Positions 1-8,226 of a stretch of DNA of 64,000 nucleotides are shown here, piece by piece. The DNA is taken from the NCBI GenBank assembly GCA_046349155.1, contig JAXMCW010000005.1, positions 186,001-250,000 on the forward strand, given 5' to 3'. Within the stretch, counting starts at the first letter, position 1. Each line of letters begins with the position of its first letter. The stretch is from Alsobacter sp046349155. Its GTDB lineage: Bacteria; Pseudomonadota; Alphaproteobacteria; Rhizobiales; Beijerinckiaceae. A program made the position numbers and the translations under genes. The notes beneath the pieces were generated by a model, which worked only from the letters and a program-made list of their open reading frames with translations, was not told where the DNA came from and did no database searches.

Positions 1-76
1 CGTCTTCAACGACGCCACTTTCGCTTGAGACACGCGTCGTAGGCGCACAACCGAGTGACGCGTGAAGGCGCCTGAC

Positions 77-619
77 TTAGCCTTTGGCCAGGAGCTTCTT
101 TTCCCGACGGCGCTCGAGAGAAGGCTGGTAGGCGACCTGGGAATGGTACGCACAATAGGGCGTTCCTGGCGGCGACTTGGCGCCGCAGAAGCGGAATTCG
201 GGCGTCGTGGGGTCGCCATGGGGCCAGCGGCACATGGACTCCCTGAGTTCCATGATTGTCACCCGCTCGGAGATCGGGATCACAACCTCTTGCACCGGCT
301 GCGGCGCGACCTGGATCAACGCGGCCGGCGCTGCTTCCAGCTTGGGAGCCAACGCGAGATTGCCGCGCACCTGGGGCGCACCCCCGCCGGAGCCTCCATG
401 CGTGAGCGGATGGCTTGGCGCACGTGTGGCCTTGCGCGGAGGACGGGCCGCCTGGACCGGCGGCGCCTTCGCGCGTCCCGAGAGTCCGAGACGATGGACC
501 TTTCCGATGACGGCATTACGGGTCACCCCGCTGCCGAGCTCGCTGGCGATCTGGCTCGCGCTCAGACCCTGGGTCCAGAGCTTCTTGAGAAGTTCGACCC
601 GCTCGTCGGTCCAGGACAT
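77..619 (-). CDS. gcrA: GcrA cell cycle regulator
   Basis: 180 residues. GcrA is the alphaproteobacterial cell-cycle transcription factor that works with sigma70 at promoters carrying CcrM-methylated GANTC sites. The N-terminus (residues 1-45, beginning MSWTDERVELLKKLW with the helix RNAVIGKVHRLGL) is the typical GcrA helix-turn-helix. A basic, proline-rich linker follows, and then a C-terminal module with spaced cysteines (CRWP, FCGAK, YCAYH) seen in the family. The start is supported by AAGGAAGAGG just upstream of the ATG. A GANTC site (652-656) lies 33 bp before the start codon. The gene is divergent from argD. Identification is firm. Confidence 0.96.
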   Translation of the reverse strand: MSWTDERVELLKKLWTQGLSASQIASELGSGVTRNAVIGKVHRLGLSGRAKAPPVQAARPPRKATRAPSHPLTHGGSGGGAPQVRGNLALAPKLEAAPAALIQVAPQPVQEVVIPISERVTIMELRESMCRWPHGDPTTPEFRFCGAKSPPGTPYCAYHSQVAYQPSLERRREKKLLAKG

Positions 620-910
620 CAGCCTCTTCCTTGTTCAGTCTTGCGCCAGATGAATCCAATATCGCCCGCCGCTCCACACCCGCGGAGCACGTGCTGAATA
701 CTCGTCACCGACCTTTGGTTTGCCGCACCAGATGTCGTATTCGACAGATCGGAACCTACGATATAGGGCGACTCCCGTGCAAGAGTCCGCCCGGCATCCA
801 ATGCCGCCGCCCGGGGTTTTCCCCAAGCATCGTGGCATGAGCACGGCAGCCGCCGAGTTCTCGCCGATCGGCAGGGCAAGGCTGAAGATCCTGCCGCGCC
901 AAGGCATTCG

Positions 911-939
911 TTGACAGGATCGGCCCGCGAAACCATAGT
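911..939 (+). promoter_or_regulatory. Predicted sigma70 promoter upstream of argD
   Basis: A perfect -35 TTGACA (911-916), a 17-bp spacer and a -10-like CATAGT (934-939) point to a start site near 945-947. That is the first base of the hairpin at 946. It would drive argD-argF with a leader of about 165 nt. Confidence 0.55.
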
Positions 940-945
940 TGTAAC

Positions 946-976
946 AGTGCCGCCCGGAGGGGCGGCACTCGTTTTT
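946..976 (+). terminator. Intrinsic-terminator-like hairpin in the argD leader
   Basis: Perfect 10-bp stem AGTGCCGCCC (946-955) and GGGCGGCACT (960-969) with a GGAG loop, followed by CGTTTTT. This is a textbook Rho-independent terminator on the + strand, yet it lies about 140 bp upstream of argD and starts where the TTGACA promoter predicts transcription to begin. It may end a short upstream RNA, act as an attenuator, or serve as a protective 5' hairpin. Confidence 0.6.
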
Positions 977-1112
977 CGGGCCAGTCCCAAGTCGTCTAGC
1001 CTAGGGCTGGATTGCGCAGGCGGCCCGAGACAGTCCCGTCCAACCCGTCGAGGAACCGACAACCGTAACCCCGCGGCCGCGCTGCGGCCCGCCGTGCCAG
1101 AAAGACAATCCC

Positions 1113-2357
1113 ATGGCCACCAAGAGCCTGGCTTCCACGAGCCTGCCGAAAGAGAGCCCCCGGCCGTCGCCGCTTCTGCCGACGTTTGCGCGCGCGGATC
1201 TCTCCTTCGAGCGAGGCGAGGGGCCGTGGCTTTTTACGCCACAGGGTGAGCGCTACCTCGACTTCGGTTCGGGGATCGCCGTGAACTCACTTGGCCACTC
1301 TCACCCGCACCTCGTGGACGCGCTGACGCAGCAGGCTGGAAAGGTCTGGCACGTCTCCAACCTGTACCAGATACCGGAGGGCGCGCGGCTCGCTGAACGC
1401 CTCGTGGACGCGACCTTCGCCGACCACGTTTTCTTCACAAACTCGGGCGCCGAAGCGCTGGAATGCGCCATCAAGATGACGCGAAAGTACCATGCGGCGA
1501 ACGGCCATCCAGAGCGGTTCCGCATCATTACTTTTGAAGGAGCCTTCCATGGCCGTACCCTGGCGACCATCGCAGCTGGCGGGCAGGCCAAGTATCTCGA
1601 AGGCTTCGGTCCTAAGGTCGATGGGTTCGACCAAGTACCGTTCGGCGACCACGAGGCACTGAAGGCCGCGATTACGCCGGAGACTGCGGGTATCCTTATC
1701 GAGCCGATCCAGGGCGAAGGGGGCGTGCGTCCCGTGCCGCCGCAGTGCCTGCGCGGCCTTCGCGAGCTCTGCGACGAGAACGGCCTGCTCCTGATCTTCG
1801 ACGAGGTTCAGACCGGCGTCGGGCGGACCGGCAAGCTTTTCGCGTACCAGCATAGCGGCGTCGAGCCTGACATCATGGCCATCGCCAAGGGTATCGGAGG
1901 CGGGTTTCCGATGGGCGCCTGCCTTTCGACGCTGGAGGCTGGCAAGGGGATGACCGCCGGCGTTCATGGCACGACCTTTGGCGGCAATCCGCTCGCGATG
2001 GCCGTCGGAAACGCCGTGCTCGACGTGATCCTCGAGCCCGGCTTCCTCCCGCACGTCCAAAAGATAAGCCTGCTGCTCAAGCAGCGCCTCGCCGAACTCA
2101 AGGACCGCCATCCAGCGATCATCGAGGACGTACGGGGCGAGGGGCTGCTCCTTGGACTGAAATGCAAAGCGCCGAACACCGATCTCGCGACGGCGGCCCG
2201 CGCCGAAAAACTGCTGACGGTGCCCGCCGGCAACAACGTGCTGCGCCTGCTGCCGCCGCTCGTGATCAACGAAGCCGTGGTTTCTGACGCGTTTGGCCGC
2301 CTCGACAGGGCCTGCATGGCGCTGGAGGCAAAGGCCGCAGAAGGACCAAAGCCGTGA
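1113..2357 (+). CDS. argD: Acetylornithine aminotransferase
   Basis: 414 residues. This PLP-dependent class III transaminase converts N-acetylglutamate semialdehyde to N2-acetylornithine with glutamate as amino donor, in arginine synthesis. The signatures are GSGIAVNSLGHSHPH near residue 50, FTNSGAEALE, the cofactor aspartate segment LIFDEVQTGVGRTG and the Schiff-base lysine Lys259 in AIAKGIGGG. Length is normal for the family. It overlaps argF by 4 nt, so the two are translationally coupled. The ATG at 1113 places the family N-terminus correctly. Confidence 0.97.
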   Translation: MATKSLASTSLPKESPRPSPLLPTFARADLSFERGEGPWLFTPQGERYLDFGSGIAVNSLGHSHPHLVDALTQQAGKVWHVSNLYQIPEGARLAERLVDATFADHVFFTNSGAEALECAIKMTRKYHAANGHPERFRIITFEGAFHGRTLATIAAGGQAKYLEGFGPKVDGFDQVPFGDHEALKAAITPETAGILIEPIQGEGGVRPVPPQCLRGLRELCDENGLLLIFDEVQTGVGRTGKLFAYQHSGVEPDIMAIAKGIGGGFPMGACLSTLEAGKGMTAGVHGTTFGGNPLAMAVGNAVLDVILEPGFLPHVQKISLLLKQRLAELKDRHPAIIEDVRGEGLLLGLKCKAPNTDLATAARAEKLLTVPAGNNVLRLLPPLVINEAVVSDAFGRLDRACMALEAKAAEGPKP

Positions 2358-3289
2358 GCCCGCCCGTTCCGTTCAGACATTTTCTGGACCTCCAACAGTT
2401 TAGTCCAGAAGAACTGCGTGAGATCCTCGCCGGCGCCTCGCGCCTCAAGGCTGCTCGGCGCCGCGGCGAGAGGCAGGCCGAGCGACCGCTCGAGGGCAAA
2501 ACACTGGCTATGATCTTCGACAAGCCTTCGACCCGCACCCGCGTCTCCTTCGACGTGGGAATGCGAGAACTCGGAGGCGAGACGATCATGCTCACAGGCG
2601 CCGAGATGCAACTCGGCCGTGGCGAGACGATCGCCGACACGGCACGCGTGTTGTCCCGTTACGTGGACGCCATCGTGATCCGGATGCTCGACAGCGCGGC
2701 CGTCCGCGAACTCGCCGAGAACGCGACCGTGCCAGTGATCAACGGCCTCACGAAACATTCGCACCCGTGCCAGATCATGGCGGACGTGATGACGTTCGAG
2801 GAACACCGCGGTTCCATCGCCGGCAAGACAGTGGCCTGGGTCGGGGACAGCAACAATGTGCTGGCCTCCTGGGTCCACGCCGCGGCGCGGCTCGACTTTC
2901 GGCTGAACATCGCCAGCCCTGAAGAGCTTGCTCCGCCGGCAGACCTGCTGGCCTGGGCGCGGCGGGAGGGGGCGCGCGTCTCCTCGATGCTCGATCCCTT
3001 CGACGCTGCGGAGGGTGCGGACTGCATTGTCACCGATTGTTGGGTCTCGATGGGTGACGAGGATGCCGGACGCCGGCACAACCTGTTGGCGCCCTACCAA
3101 GTCAACGCACGTCTCATGAAGGCTGCGGACGAACGCGCCGTCTTCATGCACTGTCTTCCCGCGCATCGCGGGGAGGAGGTGACGGACGAAGTCATGGACG
3201 GGCCGCAGTCAGTGGTGTTCGACGAAGCCGAGAACCGTCTGCACGCGCAGAAGGGGATCTTGGCTTGGTGCCTCGGGGCCCCTATCTGA
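2354..3289 (+). CDS. argF: Ornithine carbamoyltransferase
   Basis: 311 residues. It makes citrulline from ornithine and carbamoyl phosphate. The carbamoyl-phosphate loop STRTR is at residues 59-63, HPCQ at 137-140, and the ornithine-binding and catalytic HCLPAHRG at 266-273 with Cys267. It starts with GTG inside the argD stop (4-nt overlap), so argD-argF form an operon. A hairpin follows at 3332. Confidence 0.97.
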   Translation: MSPPVPFRHFLDLQQFSPEELREILAGASRLKAARRRGERQAERPLEGKTLAMIFDKPSTRTRVSFDVGMRELGGETIMLTGAEMQLGRGETIADTARVLSRYVDAIVIRMLDSAAVRELAENATVPVINGLTKHSHPCQIMADVMTFEEHRGSIAGKTVAWVGDSNNVLASWVHAAARLDFRLNIASPEELAPPADLLAWARREGARVSSMLDPFDAAEGADCIVTDCWVSMGDEDAGRRHNLLAPYQVNARLMKAADERAVFMHCLPAHRGEEVTDEVMDGPQSVVFDEAENRLHAQKGILAWCLGAPI

Positions 3290-3331
3290 CTCCCCTGAGA
3301 GGAGGTAAAAGCCTCCGTTTCTGATCTTTGT

Positions 3332-3358
3332 GGCCCGCTCCGGCGGGCCCTTCTGTTT
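3332..3358 (+). terminator. Weak terminator candidate after argF
   Basis: GGCCCGC (3332-3338), loop TCCG, GCGGGCC (3343-3349), then CTTCTGTTT. The stem is strong but the U-tract is broken, so partial read-through into hslO, 23 bp on, is plausible. Confidence 0.5.
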
Positions 3359-3381
3359 GAGGCGCAGCTTCGCGCCTAAAG

Positions 3382-4365
3382 GTGCACGACGCCATGGACC
3401 GCATGCCTGTTCCTCATCCCGAACTCGACGACCGCGTGGTTCCCTTTGCCGTCGAGCCTCTGGACGCCCGGGGGCGTATCGTCCGGCTGGGCCCTCTCGT
3501 CGATACGATCCTGGCTCGCCACGCCTATCCTGCACCGGTCTCCCGACTGGTCGGAGAGGTGGTGGTTCTCGCCATCCTGCTCGGCACCTCGCTGAAATTC
3601 GAAGGGCGCTTCCAGATCCAGACGAAGACCGATGGAGTCATCGACATGCTGGTTGTCGACTTCGACGCGCCCGACAGGGTGCGCGCCTACGCCCGTTTCG
3701 ATGCAGCGCGGTTGGCGGCGCTTCCTGCCGACGCATCCCCCTCGATGCTTCTGGGCCGCGGTCACCTCGGCATGACTATTGACCAGGGGGCCGACATGGC
3801 CCGCTACCAGGGCATCGTTGCGCTGGACGGTCAGTCGATCGAAGAGGCGGCCCATCAGTATTTTCGTCAGTCCGAGCAGATCCCCACGCGCGTCCGCCTC
3901 GCGGTCGGCGAAATGATGGAGGGGAGCGGCCGACGCTGGCGGGCTGGGGGGCTGATCGCGCAGTTCCTGCCGACGTCTCCGGAACGGCTGCGTCAGGCCG
4001 ATCTTGATCCTGGCGATAGCCCGGAGGGATCGATTGCCCCGGTCTTTGTGGAGGACGACGCCTGGGTAGAGGCGCGTTCGCTGGTCGAGACCGTAGAGGA
4101 CCACGAACTGATCGATCCGACCCTGCCCAGCGAGAGCCTTCTCTACCGACTCTTTCACGAACGCGGGGTGCGCGTTTTCGAGGCCCAGCCGGTCATTGAG
4201 CAGTGTCGCTGCTCGCGCGACCGGATCGTGACCATGTTGCGCCAATTCTCCACCGAGGAACGCCAGTCCATGGTTGGCGAAGACGGACGGATCGGGATCA
4301 CGTGCGAGTTCTGCTCCACCCATTATGTGGTCGCGCCGCACGAGGTTGGCGTTGAGGCCGAGTAG
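3382..4365 (+). CDS. hslO: Hsp33 redox-regulated chaperone
   Basis: 327 residues. Hsp33 is a cytosolic holdase activated by oxidation of a C-terminal zinc centre. All four zinc ligands are present: Cys275 and Cys277 (CRC) and Cys308 and Cys311 (CEFC). The N-terminal substrate-binding domain includes GTSLKFEGRFQIQT. It follows argF by 92 bp with a weak terminator between. A second ATG lies four codons downstream (MDRMP), so the exact start is uncertain by a few residues. Confidence 0.95.
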   Translation: MHDAMDRMPVPHPELDDRVVPFAVEPLDARGRIVRLGPLVDTILARHAYPAPVSRLVGEVVVLAILLGTSLKFEGRFQIQTKTDGVIDMLVVDFDAPDRVRAYARFDAARLAALPADASPSMLLGRGHLGMTIDQGADMARYQGIVALDGQSIEEAAHQYFRQSEQIPTRVRLAVGEMMEGSGRRWRAGGLIAQFLPTSPERLRQADLDPGDSPEGSIAPVFVEDDAWVEARSLVETVEDHELIDPTLPSESLLYRLFHERGVRVFEAQPVIEQCRCSRDRIVTMLRQFSTEERQSMVGEDGRIGITCEFCSTHYVVAPHEVGVEAE

Positions 4366-4428
4366 TCCGCCGCGCGATGGGGCGTAAACCCCACCTATGC
4401 CATGGCGATCGGGGAAGCCAGTCACCGC

Positions 4429-5583
4429 CTATCTGCAGGTCTCGATCAGGCGGTCGATGAACGCTCCCCCATGCTCCATCTCGGCGAGCGTGATGTACTC
4501 GTCGGGCTGATGCGCCTGGTCAATGGAACCGGGGCCACAGACGACCGTGGGCAAGCCGTGCCGCTGGAACTGGCCTGCCTCGGTTCCATAAGGCACGGTG
4601 ATCGTGCGGTTCCGCCCGGCCAGCCTGAGCGCAAGCTGTTCAGCCGGCGAGCCCGGATCAGGGGCGAGCCCTGGCACATCGACTCCGATGATCGTCTCGA
4701 CACTCGCCGGGCGTCCTGTCGCGCGCATGCGCGGCAGAACCACGGTCTCAGCGTGGGCGTTCAGCAATGCAAGCGCTTCGCGTTCATCCGTTCCCGGCAC
4801 GCCACGCACCTCCCAGACGAAGCGGCAGAGCTTGGGCACGATGTTGCGGGCTGTGCCTCCCTCGATCGTCCCGACATGGACAGTCGCATAGGGCGGGTCA
4901 AATCGACCCGTCGCGTCGCCACGCGCCCTGAAGAGGTCGCTGATCCGATCGAGTTCAGCGACCAACGCGGCGGCCCCCGAGATCGCGTTGGCGCCCAAGG
5001 CAGGCTTTGAAGAATGCGCCTCGAACCCGTGCACTGTGGTGTCGAACATCACCACGCTCTTGTGCGCGTCGGCGACCTGGAGTTCCGTCGGTTCGCCCAC
5101 GATGACACAACCTGGCCGTGGCAAGTCCTGCCCCATGGCGCGGATGGCATCGATGACGCCGAGGCAAGTCGTTTCCTCGTCGTAGCTGAGCAGGATGTGG
5201 ATGGGTCTCGTGAGAGTGGCCGTCTTCATGGCCGGGAGGCGCGAGAGCACCAGGGCGGCGAAGGCCTTCATGTCGACGGCGCCCCGGCCGTAGGCCCGGT
5301 CCTCTGTCACCCGCAGCGTGAAGGGGTCCGACGTCCAGGACTGTCCGGCCACCGGCACGACATCTGTGTGCCCCGACAAGACGACGCCTCCGTCCACCGC
5401 GGGCCCCAGAGTGGCGAAGAGCGCGGCCTTGTCGCCCCGCGCGTTTGGAAGCCTCGAAAAAGCGACACCCTCCTGTTTCAACAACTCCTCGACAAAGGAA
5501 ATGAGATCCAGGTTCGAGCGGTCACTTTCGGTATTGAAGGAGACAAGCCGCTCGAGAAGCGAGAGTGGTGCAAGATCGATCAT
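4429..5583 (-). CDS. argE: Acetylornithine deacetylase
   Basis: 384 residues, M20 metallopeptidase family. It hydrolyses N2-acetylornithine to ornithine. Metal-site motifs are LSGHTDVVPVAG, YGRGAVDMK and the catalytic-glutamate segment SYDEETTCLG. A C-terminal metal-ligand region GTEAGQFQRHG is followed by HQPDEYI. It is convergent with hslO and near argD-argF, consistent with arginine synthesis. Third codon positions are much less GC-rich than in genes beyond 14 kb. Confidence 0.94.
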   Translation of the reverse strand: MIDLAPLSLLERLVSFNTESDRSNLDLISFVEELLKQEGVAFSRLPNARGDKAALFATLGPAVDGGVVLSGHTDVVPVAGQSWTSDPFTLRVTEDRAYGRGAVDMKAFAALVLSRLPAMKTATLTRPIHILLSYDEETTCLGVIDAIRAMGQDLPRPGCVIVGEPTELQVADAHKSVVMFDTTVHGFEAHSSKPALGANAISGAAALVAELDRISDLFRARGDATGRFDPPYATVHVGTIEGGTARNIVPKLCRFVWEVRGVPGTDEREALALLNAHAETVVLPRMRATGRPASVETIIGVDVPGLAPDPGSPAEQLALRLAGRNRTITVPYGTEAGQFQRHGLPTVVCGPGSIDQAHQPDEYITLAEMEHGGAFIDRLIETCR

Positions 5584-5640
5584 GAGAGAAGATTAGCGCG
5601 GCAATGGCTCTGTGCCACCTCGAAAGGTCCGTCACGATGC

Positions 5641-6033
5641 TCAGTGCACCACGCGGCGCGCCTGCGGGCTGTCCAGCGAGAAGGGAGGCACTTCCGCCTC
5701 GAAGGTCTCGCCGGCTTCTGTGCGCATGGCGTATGTCCCCGCCATGATGCCCTGCGGCGTTTCTAGCGGACAGCCACTCGTGTACTTGAAGACCTCTCCC
5801 GCCTTCAGTACGGGCTTCTTGCCCACCACGCCTTCGCCCTTCACCTCATGCACCACGCCGTTGGCGTCGCGGATCCGCCAGTGGCGAGCTTCGAGCCGCA
5901 CGGTCTCCGTGCCGAGGTTGGCGATCTCCACCGTGTAGGACCAGAAATAGCGGCCTTCCTCAGGCGAGGACTGGTCGGCATGGTAGGAGGACGAAACGGT
6001 GATCTGGATGTTCCGCGTGACGGCCCTGTACAT
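5641..6033 (-). CDS. apaG: ApaG domain protein
   Basis: 130 residues, the full length of the ApaG/DUF525 family. ApaG is a small fibronectin-like beta-sandwich protein linked by genetics to divalent-cation and Ap4A phenotypes; its biochemical role is unsettled. Visible family features are FWSYTVEIANLG, LEARHWRIRDANG, the glycine-rich GEGVVGKKPVL and the C-terminal PQGIMAGTYAM. It lies 57 bp upstream of argE on the same strand, so co-transcription is possible. Confidence 0.93.
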   Translation of the reverse strand: MYRAVTRNIQITVSSSYHADQSSPEEGRYFWSYTVEIANLGTETVRLEARHWRIRDANGVVHEVKGEGVVGKKPVLKAGEVFKYTSGCPLETPQGIMAGTYAMRTEAGETFEAEVPPFSLDSPQARRVVH

Positions 6034-6168
6034 GAGAGGTCCTCGAATGGACCTGCCCTGGGGGCAGGGGGATGCCGTGCGGTCTAAGGTCGCCGCGGGC
6101 CCGCGTCAATCGGCCGGCGGCTTGAGGAGTGATGCTGCGACGTCAATGCCCCCGCCCGAGGGGGGCGT

Positions 6169-6774
6169 ATGTTCGACGCGCGGCTGAGACGTATCGTGGA
6201 TCCCGTGCTCTTGCGAGCGGCCATACCCCTCGCCAGGCGCGGGGTCCATGCCGACCATGTCACTGGGGTTTCGCTCGTCATCGGGATCGCCTGCGCCGCT
6301 GCTGTGGCGACAGGCGCCTTCCCGCTTGCGCTCGCCCTGCTCGCAATCAGCCGGATCTCCGACGGCCTCGACGGTGTCGTAGCCAGTCTGACCAGGCGCA
6401 CGCCTCGCGGCGGCTTCCTGGACATCGTCAGTGATTTCGCCTTCTATGGGGCTGTGCCGTTCGGCTTCGCCCTTTGGGATCCTGGCCTGAACGCCTTGTC
6501 AGCGTCCTTCCTGCTGTTTGCATTCTACGTCAACGGCGCGACGTTTCTCGCCTATGCAGCCGTTGCGGCGCGGCAAGGTCACACCGACGAGCCGCGCGGG
6601 CCGAAATCTATCCACTACACGGCAGGCCTTGCGGAGGGCGGCGAGACCATCGCCGTCTTTGCAATGATGATGCTGTGGCCCGCGGTTTTTCCCTCGCTCG
6701 CCTGGGGCTTTGGCGCGCTCTGCCTCGTATCCGCCAGCGCGCGGGTGCTGATCGCCTGGCGCGCCTTTCCTTGA
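6169..6774 (+). CDS. CDP-alcohol phosphatidyltransferase family protein
   Basis: 201 residues with several membrane segments. Members transfer a phosphatidyl group from CDP-diacylglycerol to an alcohol in phospholipid synthesis. The active-site motif is recognisable as SDGLDGVVAS followed by GGFLDIVSD. The arginine usually following the alanine (DGxxAR) is serine here; the four aspartates are kept. Which alcohol is used cannot be told. The 3' end is 5 bp from the metZ stop, convergent. Confidence 0.85.
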   Translation: MFDARLRRIVDPVLLRAAIPLARRGVHADHVTGVSLVIGIACAAAVATGAFPLALALLAISRISDGLDGVVASLTRRTPRGGFLDIVSDFAFYGAVPFGFALWDPGLNALSASFLLFAFYVNGATFLAYAAVAARQGHTDEPRGPKSIHYTAGLAEGGETIAVFAMMMLWPAVFPSLAWGFGALCLVSASARVLIAWRAFP

Positions 6775-6779
6775 AGATC

Positions 6780-7985
6780 TTAGGTTCCTGCCGCCTGGCG
6801 CAGGTCGGCGATGATGTCGTCGGGGTGCTCGATTCCGCAGGATAGGCGCAGCAACCCCTCGGTAATGCCGAGCTCCGCGCGTGCTTCGGGAGTGAGCCGC
6901 TGATGGGTCGTGGTGGCCGGATGAGTAATGATGCTTTTTGCGTCTCCAAGGTTGTTGGAGATGCGGATCAACCTGAGGCGGTTCCCGAAGCCGAATGCAC
7001 CAGACTTTCCCCCCGCGACCTCGAACGAGACCATCGTGCCGCCGCCACCCATTTGGCGCATCGCCAGTTCATGCTGCGGATGGTCGGGCCGGCCGGGATA
7101 GAGCACCAGACTGATGCCCGGAGTCTTGGCGAGAGCATCCGCAACACGCTCGGCATTGCGCATCTGGCGCTCCACTCGCAGGGGAAGCGTTTCTAAGCTC
7201 TTCAGCAGCACCCAGGCATTGAAGGGGGACAGAGCCGGGCCGGTCTGGCGCAGGAAGTTGTGGACGTGCTCCTCGATGAATGCCTTTGAGGCGAGGATCA
7301 CGCCGCCGAGGCATCGACCCTGGCCGTCAATGTGCTTCGTCGCAGAATACACCACGCAATCCGCCCCGAGCTTGAGCGGCTTCTGCAGCATGGGCGTCGC
7401 AAGCACGTTGTCGACCACCAGCTTCGCACCAACTCGGTGCGCTATGCCGGCAATGCTCTCGATGTCCAGGATCTCGAGGGTTGGATTGGTCGGGCTTTCC
7501 AAAAAGAAAACCTTCGTATTCGGCCGTACCGCGGCGCTCCACTCGTCGAGGTCAACGCCGTTGACGAGCGTCGATGCGACGCCGAAGCGCGGCAAGAGAT
7601 CCTCGACGATGTAGCGACAGGAGCCGAAAAGCGCCTTTGCCGCCACGACGTGGTCGCCCGCCTTCACTTGTCCCATCATCGCCGCAGTGACGGCAGCCAT
7701 GCCGCTTGCCGTCGCGCGTGCGGCTTCGGCGCCCTCCAACAAGGCCATCCGCTGTTCGAACATCGCAACAGTGGGGTTGGAGAAGCGGGCGTAAATAAAT
7801 CCCGGATCCTGCCCGTTGAACCGCGCCTCTGCGGTTTCCATCGTGTCGTACGAGAAGCCCTGCGTCAGGAAGAGGCTTTCCGACATCTCGCCAAGCGCGG
7901 AGCGAAACGAACCACCATGCACCAGCAGCGTATCGGGCTGGAGGGTGGCCGGATCGAGCCGAGCGCTGAGATCGTCGGATGCCAT
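6780..7985 (-). CDS. metZ: O-succinylhomoserine sulfhydrylase
   Basis: 401 residues from the ATG at 7985. A PLP enzyme of the Cys/Met metabolism family that makes homocysteine directly from O-succinylhomoserine and sulfide. Signatures are the lysine region SATKHIDGQGRCLGG, FLESPTNPTLE, and the C-terminal THPATTTHQRL. The open frame extends 32 codons further upstream, but that extension is arginine-rich and unlike the family; GGAG lies 10-13 nt before the chosen ATG. That Shine-Dalgarno can be buried in a leader hairpin (7992-8037). Confidence 0.94.
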   Translation of the reverse strand: MASDDLSARLDPATLQPDTLLVHGGSFRSALGEMSESLFLTQGFSYDTMETAEARFNGQDPGFIYARFSNPTVAMFEQRMALLEGAEAARATASGMAAVTAAMMGQVKAGDHVVAAKALFGSCRYIVEDLLPRFGVASTLVNGVDLDEWSAAVRPNTKVFFLESPTNPTLEILDIESIAGIAHRVGAKLVVDNVLATPMLQKPLKLGADCVVYSATKHIDGQGRCLGGVILASKAFIEEHVHNFLRQTGPALSPFNAWVLLKSLETLPLRVERQMRNAERVADALAKTPGISLVLYPGRPDHPQHELAMRQMGGGGTMVSFEVAGGKSGAFGFGNRLRLIRISNNLGDAKSIITHPATTTHQRLTPEARAELGITEGLLRLSCGIEHPDDIIADLRQAAGT

Positions 7986-7991
7986 GCCAGT

Positions 7992-8094
7992 TCTCCGGTC
8001 CCGCAGGAGGGCCCTTCGCCGGAAACCCGGCCGGAGACCCCGCAGCAACGGGCGACAATGGGCGAAGCCGGGCCAAAACACGCGAAAAGCCCGG
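7992..8094 (-). promoter_or_regulatory. Structured metZ leader that can hide the ribosome binding site
   Basis: On the metZ strand, TCTCCGG (complement of 8031-8037) can pair with CCGGAGA (complement of 7992-7998), which contains the GGAG Shine-Dalgarno. Inside that stem lies a 5-bp GCCGG/CCGGC hairpin with a GUUU loop. A second stem, CCGGGC/GCCCGG (8068-8073 with 8089-8094), lies upstream. Methionine genes in this order are often under SAM riboswitches, but I could not match the SAM-II consensus. Confidence 0.4.
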
Positions 8095-8226
8095 AAAGAT
8101 TGCCTCGTTTATGTCTCGAGGCCGATGGCGTCAACCGGAGCGATGCGCTAGGACCAGCGAAAGTCAGAGGGCCTGCCGGTCTCATGCGCAGCGTTCCGCA
8201 TCCCATGGGCAGGCCGGGAGGCATTA

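Larger units (their letters stand above)
620..1112. other. gcrA-argD intergenic region
   Basis: This 493-bp divergent spacer has no convincing protein gene. It contains two GANTC sites (652-656 and 783-787), a sigma70-like promoter facing argD (911-939) and a strong hairpin with a T-run (946-976). The stretch 660-910 could hold an unannotated transcript reading toward argD, but I see no recognised RNA family in it. Confidence 0.5.

Noticed and set aside
32..63. Inverted repeat ACGCGTC/GACGCGT just beyond the gcrA stop as terminator
   Set aside because: A 7-bp stem with an 18-nt loop and no U-run; too weak to call.
7986..8150. SAM-II riboswitch upstream of metZ
   Set aside because: Conserved SAM-II core sequences were not found; only hairpins that could hide the ribosome binding site remain, reported separately.
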